A stretch of DNA of 64,000 nt from Leishmania infantum JPCM5 (lineage: Eukaryota > Euglenozoa > Kinetoplastea > Trypanosomatida > Trypanosomatidae): contig NC_009409.2 of assembly GCF_000002875.2 (NCBI RefSeq), positions 1 to 64,000 on the forward strand, read 5' to 3'. A program made the position numbers and the translations under genes. Below the pieces are notes generated by a model. The model searched no databases, was not told where the DNA came from, and saw nothing but the letters and a program-made list of their open reading frames with translations. This document shows, piece by piece, positions 1-9,257 of the stretch (its first letter is position 1; the number at the start of each line of letters is the position of its first letter).

Positions 1-66
1 AACCCAAACCCTAACCCTAACCCTAACCCTAACCCTAACCCTGGTCCCTAACCCTGGTCCCTTAAC
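1..66. repeat. Telomere repeats, terminal CCCTAA array with variant units
   Basis: Positions 1-42 are CCCTAA repeats, slightly irregular in the first unit. Positions 43-66 continue with variant units of the form CCCTGGT alternating with CCCTAA, then the array ends. The C-rich strand reads 5' to 3' from the left edge, which is the orientation of a true left chromosome end rather than an internal array. The array is short, probably an assembly cut rather than the full telomere. Confidence 0.95.
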
Positions 67-233
67 TTGCCGGTACACACACACACACCTGCACCGGTCA
101 CTAATCAACATACTTCAGTCGTCGCCATCCAGCATCGCAGGAGTGAACAGAACACTCGGCAGAGTGCATCCACAGACATCATTCGGAGAAAGAGACTGCA
201 TTTTCGGAGCCAACGAGCAATGTTGTGCGGTGG
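67..233. other. Telomere-adjacent sequence
   Basis: A short CA run at 76-88 is followed by unique-looking sequence with no credible gene. Leishmania telomeres are known to be followed by a conserved telomere-associated sequence with short conserved blocks. This stretch is in the right place for it, but I cannot assign the blocks by eye. Confidence 0.4.
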
Positions 234-644
234 CTACGGGAGGAGGGGATGAGCGTTGACCTCGCGCAGCCTCTCACCCATTTTGGCGATGCGCTCCATC
301 CGCTCCGCCCTTTTGCAACGCGACGTGCAGGTCACCGCTGAGTTCGCCATAGCGACAATCCGCTCCGGGGAGACAAATGGTTTTAGAAATACCGAAGCCA
401 GGGTGAGGCGGTTAGTGGCGTGAGTATAGCCGAGTACTTCTGCGTGCAGGGCACCGCCCATCGTTTCCAAAGCCGCTCTCGCCGTGCAAGGCTCGTCGTC
501 ATGAACGCTGGACACCGGATCAATATCATGAAAGAGAGCGTGCCTGAGCTCAACGTGAGCAATGCCGTCCAGGGCGCCGTGTACGGTCGGTCCTGTGAAG
601 TGAAAAGGAGAGGCGACACGAAAAAGCGAATGAGGGCACGAGTA
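234..644 (-). pseudogene. Open coding-like fragment without start codon
   Basis: Reading the minus strand from 644 down to a TAG at 234 gives about 136 open codons, bounded upstream by a TGA at 645-647. There is no ATG near the upstream end. The composition looks protein-like (acidic stretch around HDIDPV, a helical lysine/arginine/glutamate-rich end before NAHPLLP). I do not recognise the family. It may be the tail of a decayed gene moved into the subtelomere, or a chance open frame. It lies 197 bp from the plus-strand fragment at 841-1344 and points the other way. Confidence 0.3.
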
Positions 645-840
645 TCAGGAAGGAAAGCCGATGTGTACACACAGCACACATTTTCGCAGAAGATCGGCAA
701 CGATACTAACATGTATGCACGTGCTCGCATGCATTGAGAAAGCCGCATTGCACTAGTGGTCTCTGCAGCTCGATGTATCCGGTGCCTCTCAGCGGCTAAA
801 CTCGTGAGTGAAGGACCATCTGCAACGGGTGATGCGGCGC

Positions 841-1344
841 ATGAGTTTTCTTCCAAGTATGGCTTTTAGAGAGTGCCTGCAGCTCTCCCATATTGCAGAG
901 ACCGGTGTCTTCACTCGCTTGTGCACCGCACTCCACTTGTGGGGAAGGCTCGCCGTGCAGGAGTGCTCTACATTCATCTCGTGCAATCTCAGCGAACAGG
1001 AACGATGGAAAAATGTAAGGAGAGAGAAGCCGGTGCTTGTTGTGCCGACATCCCGCACCAAGTATAATGCGTACCTAGACCACACAAACGGGAAGATATC
1101 ACGTTTCATGTCACAGGAGTCATCGCAGCTTCAGGGTTTTCCATACCTCATAGAGGACGTTAAGCATCACTGTCTACAGTACCGTTCCCACTAACGACAT
1201 CTGACTCTAGAGCTACCACTTAAAGCTTTCAGCGAGGAGGCGGAGTACGAGATTGTCTCTCTTGTCATCACGGAGGAATGCAACACCATTGCCTGTCAGT
1301 GGGCTCATCAGAGCTGGGTGGCGATCCGGATAGTGTTAGAGTAA
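841..1344 (+). pseudogene. Decayed gene fragment with one in-frame stop
   Basis: From ATG 841 the plus strand is open for 117 codons to TAA 1192-1194. It continues in the same frame for 49 more open codons to TAA 1342-1344. Both halves have balanced, protein-like composition with acidic and hydrophobic helical stretches, in a region less GC-rich than the genes, where long open frames by chance are less likely. The orientation is opposite to every intact gene in the window. I do not recognise the protein. Leishmania telomere-proximal genes such as the SCG glycosyltransferase family are known to be variable, but no motif here ties it to them. Confidence 0.4.
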
Positions 1345-1410
1345 GGTTAGTGGTAAGACAAATAGACAATGTCATGCGCTACAGAGAGCATAGTCCACTT
1401 GTTTAGATGC

Positions 1411-2158
1411 GTCAGTCCAGCACGAGCAAGTCCAGACAGACACGCGCATACGCAGCCACACCCCACCCACCACGCTCCCGCTACGGCTACACCCTCGGCG
1501 TCTAGGACGAACCATCCCGCCGCCGAATCGGCGGCTACGTGCTTTACGCGCTCTTATCTTCCCTCTGCACGTCTCCGTCCGGGGTACCTGCGGCGCCGGA
1601 GGCGCCAGACGGACATGGGGTGGTCTGCGGGCCTTCACCTGAGCGCATCGCGTCTACGGTCCTGCTCCAGGGCCGAGGCGGTGGCCTCTGACGTCGGTGT
1701 GTAGTAGGCGGTGGTCCAGGTGCATCCCGCATGAGGTCGGGGGAGGAGGCTGGCCAGCGCCTGCCCAGCGCCCTACGGAGACCCTGCGCCTGGCGTGCAT
1801 GCCATCTTCCGCACTTAGTCGCTGCAGCCCGCGGCTGCCCCATGAGTCTGTGTGGAGACTCCTCACATCGCAGCCTGGGGAGGAGGGGGGTGCCCATGCG
1901 GCCATTCGCGGTGTTCTTGGCATGCTTCCGGCACGTTTCGCGCACACGCACTGTGGGGCTCATCGGCACACACTTTTCCGCGCCTCTCGTCGGCCGGCGC
2001 TCGTGCCCTGCTGACCTCTGGGATGCCGCGCTGGCATGGGGCACACCCTGCCAGCGGTGCTTCACAGCGCGTCAAGCACCGTGCTCGCGCTTTCGGATCA
2101 TGCAGCCTGCTTCCAGCACAACCTTGTTGCCGGTGGCGTGTGGGAGGCACGCGGGGGC
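1411..2158. repeat. 748-bp dispersed repeat, subtelomeric copy
   Basis: This stretch matches 30139-30886 at a constant offset of 28,728 bp with only a handful of substitutions (seen near the ends) and no indels noticed. It is GC-rich and holds two short perfect inverted repeats, at about 1519-1535 and 1593-1607. Long open frames on both strands are shared by the two copies simply because the DNA is nearly identical. None resembles a protein family I know. The element class is unknown. Confidence 0.9.
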
Positions 2159-3904
2159 GGATGTGAACACCCGCCGTGGGGGAAGTCCGCGCAGGACAAG
2201 AGCATAGTGTGACAGGAGGTGTTGCTTCCAGAGATCGGCGAGTCTCTCGTGGCATGTCGGAGCACAAGGCCCGGCCGGGCACCGTTCACAGCACACCTAG
2301 GCGTGGGTTCAGGCTCGGGCAGAGGCATTAAGGGAGGGGAGGGGAGGGGAGGCACAGTTCCAGCGGATGTGTAGATAGCGCACCATCTGCACTTCACCTG
2401 TTCACTGCAACTCACGCGCCGCTGCAGGAATCCAGAAGACGCGCAGATGTCCGTCGAGGACTGAGTAAACACGTTGTCTCATCGCCTCGGGAACCCAGCA
2501 GCCTCCTTTTCGTGGTGTGACACGACGGTCTCCTAGGAGCTCAGGTCTTAGCTCGTCGCATCGTGCATCGTGCATCGTGGTCGCGGGGCATGGCGGCCTG
2601 CCGCGTCAGCTTGGAGGGCTAGAATCCATGCAGTATGCGGGGGACTGGGGGGACATTGCCGTTGTAGCGAACAGGTTCACGGTGTCCTTGTGTGACCATG
2701 GCGAACGGCAGCACGTGAGCAAGCTGGAAAACAATATGCGCAGACAGCAGGCCAGTAGCGTCAACATTTGTGCTCAAATATGTGGCACTGTGCACTTCTC
2801 CACGCTTGTACGGCCCTTGCGCAGTGCGATGAGGAACGCAGAGCGACTCCGTGACAGCAGCCACACCTGTTTCTCTGTGTTGCAGTTGATGCAAGCTGCA
2901 CTGCCAGCAGCTCGAGTAGCAGCTCCGTTCGTTCGCTCTCGGCGCCATAGCTGCCACGATGAAGCGGCCACATTCTGTTTTCGCTATGCCGGTGCGTGCA
3001 TTGCTGTCGTCCAGCATCGCGTCCGCTCCTGTGTTGATGGGTCGCAGTCCAGCACCATCCGCCGACAGCCAGTGAGGAAGCGTCGCAAAGCGGGAGAGCG
3101 TCTGTTTGCATGACGCAAGTGTTCCTCTTTTCTGGAGAGTCTGCCCCCACCCACCCACGCCCACCCCGGCCTGCATCGGTTAGAGGACCGGCTGACGTAC
3201 ATGTGACCGCTGCGTGTGAGGGATCGGTGTGCGGGCTTATCCCCGATAGGGTCCATGCCCGCATGCCGACGCGCAAGCCGCCGAGACGCTGTGACGAAGC
3301 CGCCATCCGGCGTGCGCACGTCCTGCGCCAAATGCGCAGGGTACCCCCCCTCTCGCAGCACCGCCGACAAACACTGGCCTGTGGGGCGCAGCAGCACAAC
3401 TTAGTCGAGGAACTGCGCAGCGGCCTCTTTGAGTGTGTGGCCGCTCTTCTTCGCACTTGCGGTGTATAGACGATGAATGCGGCTGCGCTGCCGTGAAGGT
3501 GCCCAAGCATCATTCGGCAAACGGCGCTTGCATTCTTGCACAACACGGTGGCCCCATACTGCAGCTTAGGCAAAGAGGGGGTGGGTGGGTGCAAGACCTC
3601 GAAAAAACAAGGAAACCAAGAAACCGAACGGCAGCCGTCGAGAGTTCATCACCGTCGTATGCGCGGCTTTTTGATTCGGTGGTGGATCGTCCTTATTCCG
3701 GTAGGCGAGAGCGGCCGCCAGCGAAGAAGCTTTCCGTATACCTCTGCGAAAGGCCTTCCACGCGCCGCTGCAACAGACTGAGCGCATTAATTTCGATCAG
3801 ACTGGCGCAAACCGGTACCAGTGCTAGGGTGTCCATCTGCAGAAATGCGCGCATCGCGAAGGCCAACGAAAGCGTGTGCCGCGCATCAATCCCGACCAGA
3901 ACCC
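2159..3904. other. Subtelomeric spacer without recognised genes
   Basis: No supportable gene. It contains a GGGGA tandem tract at about 2332-2352 and three copies of a 7-mer (GCATCGT) at about 2558-2578. It must hold the 3'UTR and polyadenylation site of the terminal minus-strand gene that ends at 3905. A minus-strand open frame at 2761-3594 is cysteine/arginine-rich and looks like a GC-driven chance frame. Confidence 0.6.
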
Positions 3905-5209
3905 TTAGCTGGGGTCAACAGGAAAGTCCAGTAGCTTCATGCTGTACGGCTTGTAGTCGCGGTGGCAGCGAATGTTTTCACCGATTTCCCATATGGACCT
4001 CCGCCTGTCAGTGTCGAGTACCCACATGTCGAGAGGAATGGTTCCGTTAAACGGCAGTGGATTGCGCCCGGTATCTTGATAGATTGTGACCCCATCAGGA
4101 AACCACTTGGCACGGCGATATTGGAGGCGAAATGGTTGATAGTTCATACGCCCAAACTTGACGCTCTGGAGAAAGTAGGCAGTGTTCTTGAAGATTCCCC
4201 GGTTCCTGGCCGACCCACCGACGTTGAGGTTCGCGTTTTCAAAGTGCACAAACTTGCCAGGCTCGGAGAAGTACTTTTGGTAGCCCAAAGCAGCCATGCG
4301 CCACACGTAGTCATGATCTTCGCCGTAGGCGGGGAAGTAGTTCTCGTCAAAAAACCCTACGGTCGCAATGGCGAGGCGGGACAGCGCAAATGTGGCCATG
4401 AAATCCTTGTGGTCTGTGTAAAAGATGCCGTACGTGTCGGCAAACTGCTTCTTCATCTCCTCTGGGGGCATGGTCCGAATACGATATGGCAGCGAGGATG
4501 CCGTAATGATGGGGTGCTGGCTGCTGCGGAAGGCAAACCGCGGATTTGGCACGTTTCGCAGCGTCCTGGCTTCGGCAATGATCTCTTGGTCTAGGCGGCG
4601 AATGCGCTCCAGCTGGCCTTGTGTCTTTTCGTTTGCCTGCGAGACAAACTCGTCGATGAGCCCCGGCGCAAAGCGCACGTCGGCATTGGTGATGAAGACC
4701 CAAGGCACTTTGGCAACGGAAAAGTTGAGGGCGTGACGCAGGCCCTCGTTCACGGCAGACGCGTAGCCGATGTTCTCGGGGTGGTGAATGATAAAGAGAT
4801 TCTGGTCGACGTAGTCCCTCAGATCTACGGCAAGGCGGTCGAGAAGCGAGCGTAGTGGGCGGAACATGCCGTTGTTGATAAACATGATGTACGTCATGGG
4901 GACTGTAATATTGCAGAAGAGTTGCTTGATGTCCTGATAATCCATCGTTACCGGTATCAGCACGTACGGGATTCGAGCTGGGTGTTGTTCCTTATATGAG
5001 AGACGCTCGGCGATGCAGTGAAAAAAATTCTCGTCACTAATAAACGCCTCACCGGAACGAGGGGTATCCTCGAAGGTGTCTGCGCGCGAGCGATTATAAA
5101 AAATGATAAGCGGGACAATGTAGCCCATAAGGAAGAGAAGTGTGTAAAGACCGACACGGACGAATATCGCCATGCGCCGGCGGTCGTGATGCCAGCGAGG
5201 CGGCGCCAT
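3905..5209 (-). CDS. GT2-like (GT-A fold) glycosyltransferase, type II membrane protein
   Basis: Predicted Golgi glycosyltransferase of 434 residues and the most telomere-proximal intact gene. Seen directly: a short basic cytoplasmic tail, one membrane segment at about residues 15-37, then a lumenal domain. Family 2 landmarks are present in order: NNG (112-114), ENIGYASAVNEG (145-156, the usual N-x-G...N-x-G helix), NADV (175-178, at the metal/nucleotide-binding DxD position), and GFFDE (285-289) followed by GEDHD (296-300, the catalytic acidic pair). This pattern is typical of rhamnosyl-, galactosyl- or GlcNAc-transferase-like GT2 enzymes. The sugar and acceptor cannot be read from sequence. 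Leishmania uses many such enzymes in surface glycoconjugate synthesis, which is an inference here. ATG 5209 gives a clean type II topology; Met13 is an alternative start. Confidence 0.85.
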   Translation of the reverse strand: MAPPRWHHDRRRMAIFVRVGLYTLLFLMGYIVPLIIFYNRSRADTFEDTPRSGEAFISDENFFHCIAERLSYKEQHPARIPYVLIPVTMDYQDIKQLFCNITVPMTYIMFINNGMFRPLRSLLDRLAVDLRDYVDQNLFIIHHPENIGYASAVNEGLRHALNFSVAKVPWVFITNADVRFAPGLIDEFVSQANEKTQGQLERIRRLDQEIIAEARTLRNVPNPRFAFRSSQHPIITASSLPYRIRTMPPEEMKKQFADTYGIFYTDHKDFMATFALSRLAIATVGFFDENYFPAYGEDHDYVWRMAALGYQKYFSEPGKFVHFENANLNVGGSARNRGIFKNTAYFLQSVKFGRMNYQPFRLQYRRAKWFPDGVTIYQDTGRNPLPFNGTIPLDMWVLDTDRRRSIWEIGENIRCHRDYKPYSMKLLDFPVDPS

Positions 5210-5848
5210 TTCTCCGCGACGCGCGCTCCGTTACCACTAAGCGGCACTGGATTGGCTAGAAAAGGATGCACGATGCGCGTCCTCGGGACGCGCGATCGAC
5301 TCGCTCCAGTGTTGCAGGGAGCGTTGAGTGGTAGCGTGTGACTGCAGGATAAGGAGAGGTGCAATGTACGTTAGGGAAAGAGGGGGAAAGATGGGGAAGC
5401 ACGGGGAAAAGGTGGGTGAAAGCAAAAAAAAAAGAAGAAATGGCACAGGGTGTGTTCTGTGTTGCCTTCCGCAGTGTAGCCAACGGCACCGGTGCGGCGC
5501 ACAAGGTCGAAGCAGCATCTGCCGCTATCACCCACCCCCAAAAGACGTAACGGGAGGGCCACACCGACACACACACACACACACGCGCACAAAGAGAGAG
5601 AGGCGGAAACGAGCATAGTGCGTGCAGAAGCCGCAGTCTTGCACGCGGCACCGGGCTATTCCTCTTGTGTGTTCTACAGACGGTGAATAGGCATAAGGGC
5701 GGCTGTCGAAGGGTGCGATGGGTGTCTTCACCCAGGGAGACGCACACGCGGTGATTGTGCGTGATATAGTCTACCGGTCTTTTTGCTCTCGTTTCTTGCG
5801 TGACAGAGCCGGCGGGGGCGTTTTACAGTGTGTGCGACACCCGAGTAC
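5210..5848. promoter_or_regulatory. Intergenic region with probable trans-splice pyrimidine tract
   Basis: No gene seen. The plus strand is strongly purine-rich at 5371-5442, which reads as a long pyrimidine tract on the transcribed strand, 160-230 bp upstream of the glycosyltransferase ATG. That is the expected signal for spliced-leader addition to that gene. A CA microsatellite lies at about 5568-5584. Confidence 0.55.
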
Positions 5849-6409
5849 TCACACCCACTCCAGTTCTTCGGGTTTGATGGGTCGGTCTAGGGGAATGACG
5901 CTACTTTTTCGCCGCTCCTTGTCACGCCGCAGGGCAAGCCGCATGTCCAGTGCGTCCTCGTCACTCTTGAAGGGGCCTTTGGGGCCGTCGCCGTGATAGT
6001 AGTTTAGCACCGTCCGGTAGACAATGTAGCCCAGTCGATGGTACATGTCCTGCGCAACCTGGTTACTTTTGCGGACGAAGAGGTCCACAAAGTAGGCATT
6101 GTGCACGAGCTCGCTCATCTGCGCCAACTCGGCCATGAGGGTCTCGCCGAGGGCGACGCGCCGAAACGTTGGCGCCACGGAAACGGCGGACACGTGTCCG
6201 TGATAGTCCTCCCCCTGTCCTTCCGCTTTGCCGAGCGTGTAGGCCATGGGAATACCGGTGGTTGGGTGCACGCACATGCGCTGGTACTCCGGCCAGTGCG
6301 TCACATACTCGCCATAGAAGGACGTATTGTACGTCTCTGTTAGTTGATCCAAATTTACAAAATTAAACTGCAGCGTGTCGCATAGCGTCATGCGGCGATA
6401 TGTAGTCAT
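5849..6409 (-). CDS. NAA20: NatB N-terminal acetyltransferase catalytic subunit (Naa20/Nat3)
   Basis: A 186-residue GNAT-fold protein expected to be the catalytic subunit of NatB, which acetylates nascent chains beginning Met-Asp/Glu/Asn/Gln on cytosolic ribosomes. The start MTTYRRMT matches the usual Naa20 opening, so I chose ATG 6409. The frame is open 48 codons further up, but that part is UTR-like. Seen: FNxVNLDQLTETYN at 16-28, GHVSAVSVAP strand at 71-80, acetyl-CoA loop RRVALG at 83-88 (canonical R-R-x-G-x-A, here with A and G exchanged), and LFVRKSN (110-116) with YHRLGY (123-128). The length agrees with yeast and human Naa20 (about 180-195). Its partner Naa25 is not in the window. Confidence 0.93.
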   Translation of the reverse strand: MTTYRRMTLCDTLQFNFVNLDQLTETYNTSFYGEYVTHWPEYQRMCVHPTTGIPMAYTLGKAEGQGEDYHGHVSAVSVAPTFRRVALGETLMAELAQMSELVHNAYFVDLFVRKSNQVAQDMYHRLGYIVYRTVLNYYHGDGPKGPFKSDEDALDMRLALRRDKERRKSSVIPLDRPIKPEELEWV

Positions 6410-6788
6410 CGCACGTCGGCGGTCGCCCTGCAGCAACGCCGCCCTGTTAACGTTTACCTTTTGTCGTTCCATACGCAGACGCAGGCAGGAGAAGGGAGAG
6501 AGAAGAGACAAGGGTACAGTACTTGGCAACATGTAGACATACGGCCGCTCCATTCATAGAGTCGCGCTGGTGGGCGAGAGAGACGCAAGACCACGATGTT
6601 GCGTGCGTGACATCGCGGTGGAGAACGAGCCGGCGCCGCCCCAACCTCTCTCTTCGCTGCCCCTTCCCGCGCTTCAGCCCTGTGCGTGGGGACGGGTACG
6701 CGCTGCGGTGGTCTGTTTTGTTCTTCGTTGGTGCTCATAACCTCGCGGGTGCCAAATCTTAGCGGGAGTTGTTTCCACGCGGAGTCGC
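6410..6788. promoter_or_regulatory. Intergenic region, pyrimidine tract for the NatB gene
   Basis: No gene seen. The purine run at 6485-6514 on the plus strand is a pyrimidine tract in the transcript, 75-105 bp upstream of ATG 6409, and suits trans-splicing. Confidence 0.5.
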
Positions 6789-8504
6789 TCACTCCGCTGC
6801 CGAGTGCTTCGTGGCTCGATGCTGCTCAAGTGCGCGGCGGTCGGTAAAGCACTTAACCGGGTGGCAGACGTTGCACACCAAGTCCGCTGCATCGTCGACA
6901 GGAAGGGGAGATAAGTAGCGGAGGTGCTCTTCGTAAGCATCGCTGCTCTTGAAACGCAGCCCGCACACCTCGCAGGAGCCTTTATCGCCGCCGTCTTCTA
7001 TATCCAAGCCAGCCAGAGCTTCCTCTAGGCGGCGACTCGCAGCCTCGACCTGTTCATGCACACGAGCGTATAGCGTCGGCGCAAGTGGAGTCGCGCCACA
7101 GTGCTTCGCGATCTGGTGCTGTCGCAGATCGTCCTCCCTCTCGAAGGTGCGAGCGGGCTGGCACGCCTTGCAGCTCCATGGACATGCCTCCAGCATCTCG
7201 GCTTGTCGGCGCTGCTGAGCCTTTGCTCTCATCGCTGCGCCGTAGCCAGACAAGTAGCGCCCAAGCTTGCTGGCCTCTTTCGACGTGAGGGGGCGGCCAA
7301 GAATCGACGAGTCGAGGTGAGGCGGTAGCGGAGGCGTCTTGGGCGGCGCAAGAGCAACAGAAAAGCTACACCGCTGCTCCGCCCAGCGCTGCGCTCGATA
7401 CAGACGGATCCACGTAGAACTGGGCAAGTACGGCATGAACGCCTCTGTGTGGTCCTCAGAAGGGGCGGAGGAGAAAGGGGCCATAGCAGCTTCTCCCACA
7501 ACGCGGGCCACCAGCGTCGGATGGAGAAGCGGCAGAGGTTGCTGTGCAGAACATGCGGATCTGTTGACAGAGAAGTCGTCACCGCTCAAGACGGACGGGT
7601 GTGTAGCGGCGGAGTGGATGACTTCTGCCGTCGCGTCGGCGGCTTGTGAAGAATAACCAAAGTTGGACTTTGCCACGCGCAACCACTCCACGCAGGTATA
7701 GCTGCAGGGTAATCCCTCATGCAGGCGCGCCTGGCGCTCCTGCTCCCAGGACATCATTTCCTCGGAGAGGTCGCGCAGCACCCCGTGCAGCGCGGCTTGG
7801 GGGGCCACAAAGTAGTACTGCACCATGATGCGAAATGGGAAGGCGGCGTGGCGCTGGTGACGGCGGTTTGTATACTCGGGGAAGTCGGCGGAGCGCATGG
7901 GCACGGCCGCGACGCATATGTAGCCGCTGCGCGCCGCACACCCGAGCAAGTCCCACCGCTGCGCTTGGTCGTCGCACAGAGTAACCACGACCTCTTGGGG
8001 AAAGTCCTGTGTCAGTGCATGGGTGTGCAGTTCGCGCGCGCTGCGGAAGAAGTGCGACAGCAGGGCGATTTGTCGGTAGAGATCCTCGAATCCGATGTGT
8101 GGATTATTAAAGATGAGAAGGTGCAGGGGCTGATCTCGCAGCGGTGCAGCGGCGGACGACAGCGACGTCGCGTTCACATGGTCGTGGTAACGTACACGCA
8201 CGCGCCGCTTCGCTGCAAAGTACGCCAGGAAGCCCACCGCCTCCGGATACTTGCGCGACACTTCTGCCTCACTGTCGAAGGTGGTGGCAATCACCTCCAC
8301 GACGATGCCGCGCTGCCGCTCGCCGGCTACGCCATCATTCTGCGTCGCACGGCGGACAACTGCACTGCGGGACAGGCGTTTGACAAGCGCATAAGTGAAG
8401 CTCAAATTTCCTTCGCCAACGAGCAGAATGAAAAGAGGATCTGGGAGCACATGGGTTGTTGGGCAGGTCTTACGAGTCCCCTCATCGCAGCTGGCCTGTG
8501 GCAT
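6789..8504 (-). CDS. BMT5-like (DUF2431) rRNA uridine methyltransferase with C-terminal zinc fingers
   Basis: A 571-residue protein. The N-terminal half has the DUF2431 fold of yeast Bmt5, which makes N3-methyluridine in 25S rRNA. Seen: the S-adenosylmethionine loop LLVGEGNLSF (28-37), TTFDSE (74-79), the IFNNPHIG motif (131-138, family consensus FNFPHxG), and the LLSHFF helix (148-153). Beyond about residue 300 is a less conserved linker. At the C-terminus there are three zinc-finger-like units: C445-x2-C448...H463-x4-H468, CEVC at 511-514 followed by H527 (less complete), and CNVC at 544-547 with H562/H567. Fungal Bmt5 is much shorter and lacks these fingers, which may bind rRNA. Methyltransferase assignment is firm; the exact modified base is inferred from the family. 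Confidence 0.85.
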   Translation of the reverse strand: MPQASCDEGTRKTCPTTHVLPDPLFILLVGEGNLSFTYALVKRLSRSAVVRRATQNDGVAGERQRGIVVEVIATTFDSEAEVSRKYPEAVGFLAYFAAKRRVRVRYHDHVNATSLSSAAAPLRDQPLHLLIFNNPHIGFEDLYRQIALLSHFFRSARELHTHALTQDFPQEVVVTLCDDQAQRWDLLGCAARSGYICVAAVPMRSADFPEYTNRRHQRHAAFPFRIMVQYYFVAPQAALHGVLRDLSEEMMSWEQERQARLHEGLPCSYTCVEWLRVAKSNFGYSSQAADATAEVIHSAATHPSVLSGDDFSVNRSACSAQQPLPLLHPTLVARVVGEAAMAPFSSAPSEDHTEAFMPYLPSSTWIRLYRAQRWAEQRCSFSVALAPPKTPPLPPHLDSSILGRPLTSKEASKLGRYLSGYGAAMRAKAQQRRQAEMLEACPWSCKACQPARTFEREDDLRQHQIAKHCGATPLAPTLYARVHEQVEAASRRLEEALAGLDIEDGGDKGSCEVCGLRFKSSDAYEEHLRYLSPLPVDDAADLVCNVCHPVKCFTDRRALEQHRATKHSAAE

Positions 8505-9257
8505 GCGATATAGTTGGGTGCAAAGTCAGCGCAGAGGTGAGCAGGAATGGGTGTCCGCCACCTGAAGAGGACGCCGAACAGTAACAAAATGTACAAAGAC
8601 GGGAATACAAGAACATGAGACGGTGTGCAGAAAGAGTGGTCGCCCAGCGGCAGTATCGTAGTTTTGTCATGGGCCGTGCAACGGTCACAGGGCAGCAAGC
8701 CAGCAGCGCCGAGAAACTTCGTCTTTGTGTGGTACGATCACAGAGAGAAAATCAGGCAATAAGAGAGGAGAGCGCTGTGCGCGGTGCTGCCTGCTGAAGG
8801 TCGCCTCCCCGCCCTCTTCCTTACGCCCCCCCCCCTGTTTTTCAACATATGCACACACTGCCGGGTGAACAGCATCGTCTCTTCTACCGCTTCTCAAGGA
8901 CTCAGTCGTCATCACGTTTTTTTTTTGCTGGATGTCCTTCTCTTTTTGTTGTTTTCGAGAAAACGATGATGGGAAGGATGGAGAAAGAACACCAAAATAT
9001 GTGTTGGGGCCGTGCCATCGACCTTCACGTGCCATTGCTGGCCTTCTCTCGGTGGGTCACTCTCCTACATGTGAAGAGAGAGCTAACCATGAGAGGACGA
9101 GGAAGAGTCGGCCAGATGGCTTTGTGAGGGTAACAAGATAATAAACAAAAAAAGACGCAAAGCCAAAGGTATGAGACACAAGAGAAGCAAGAGCTCCCTG
9201 GCATGGCCACGCAATTTCTACCGTCGCGCCTACTCTGGGAGACCTCGTATATACATG
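8505..9257. other. Intergenic region
   Basis: No gene seen. Purine-rich runs on the plus strand at about 8742-8777 and 8950-8995 are candidate pyrimidine tracts for the methyltransferase gene. A T run lies at 8917-8926. Confidence 0.5.

Noticed and set aside
2761..3594. 277-codon minus-strand frame in the subtelomere
   Set aside because: Cysteine/arginine-rich, no domain, typical of chance frames in GC-rich spacer.
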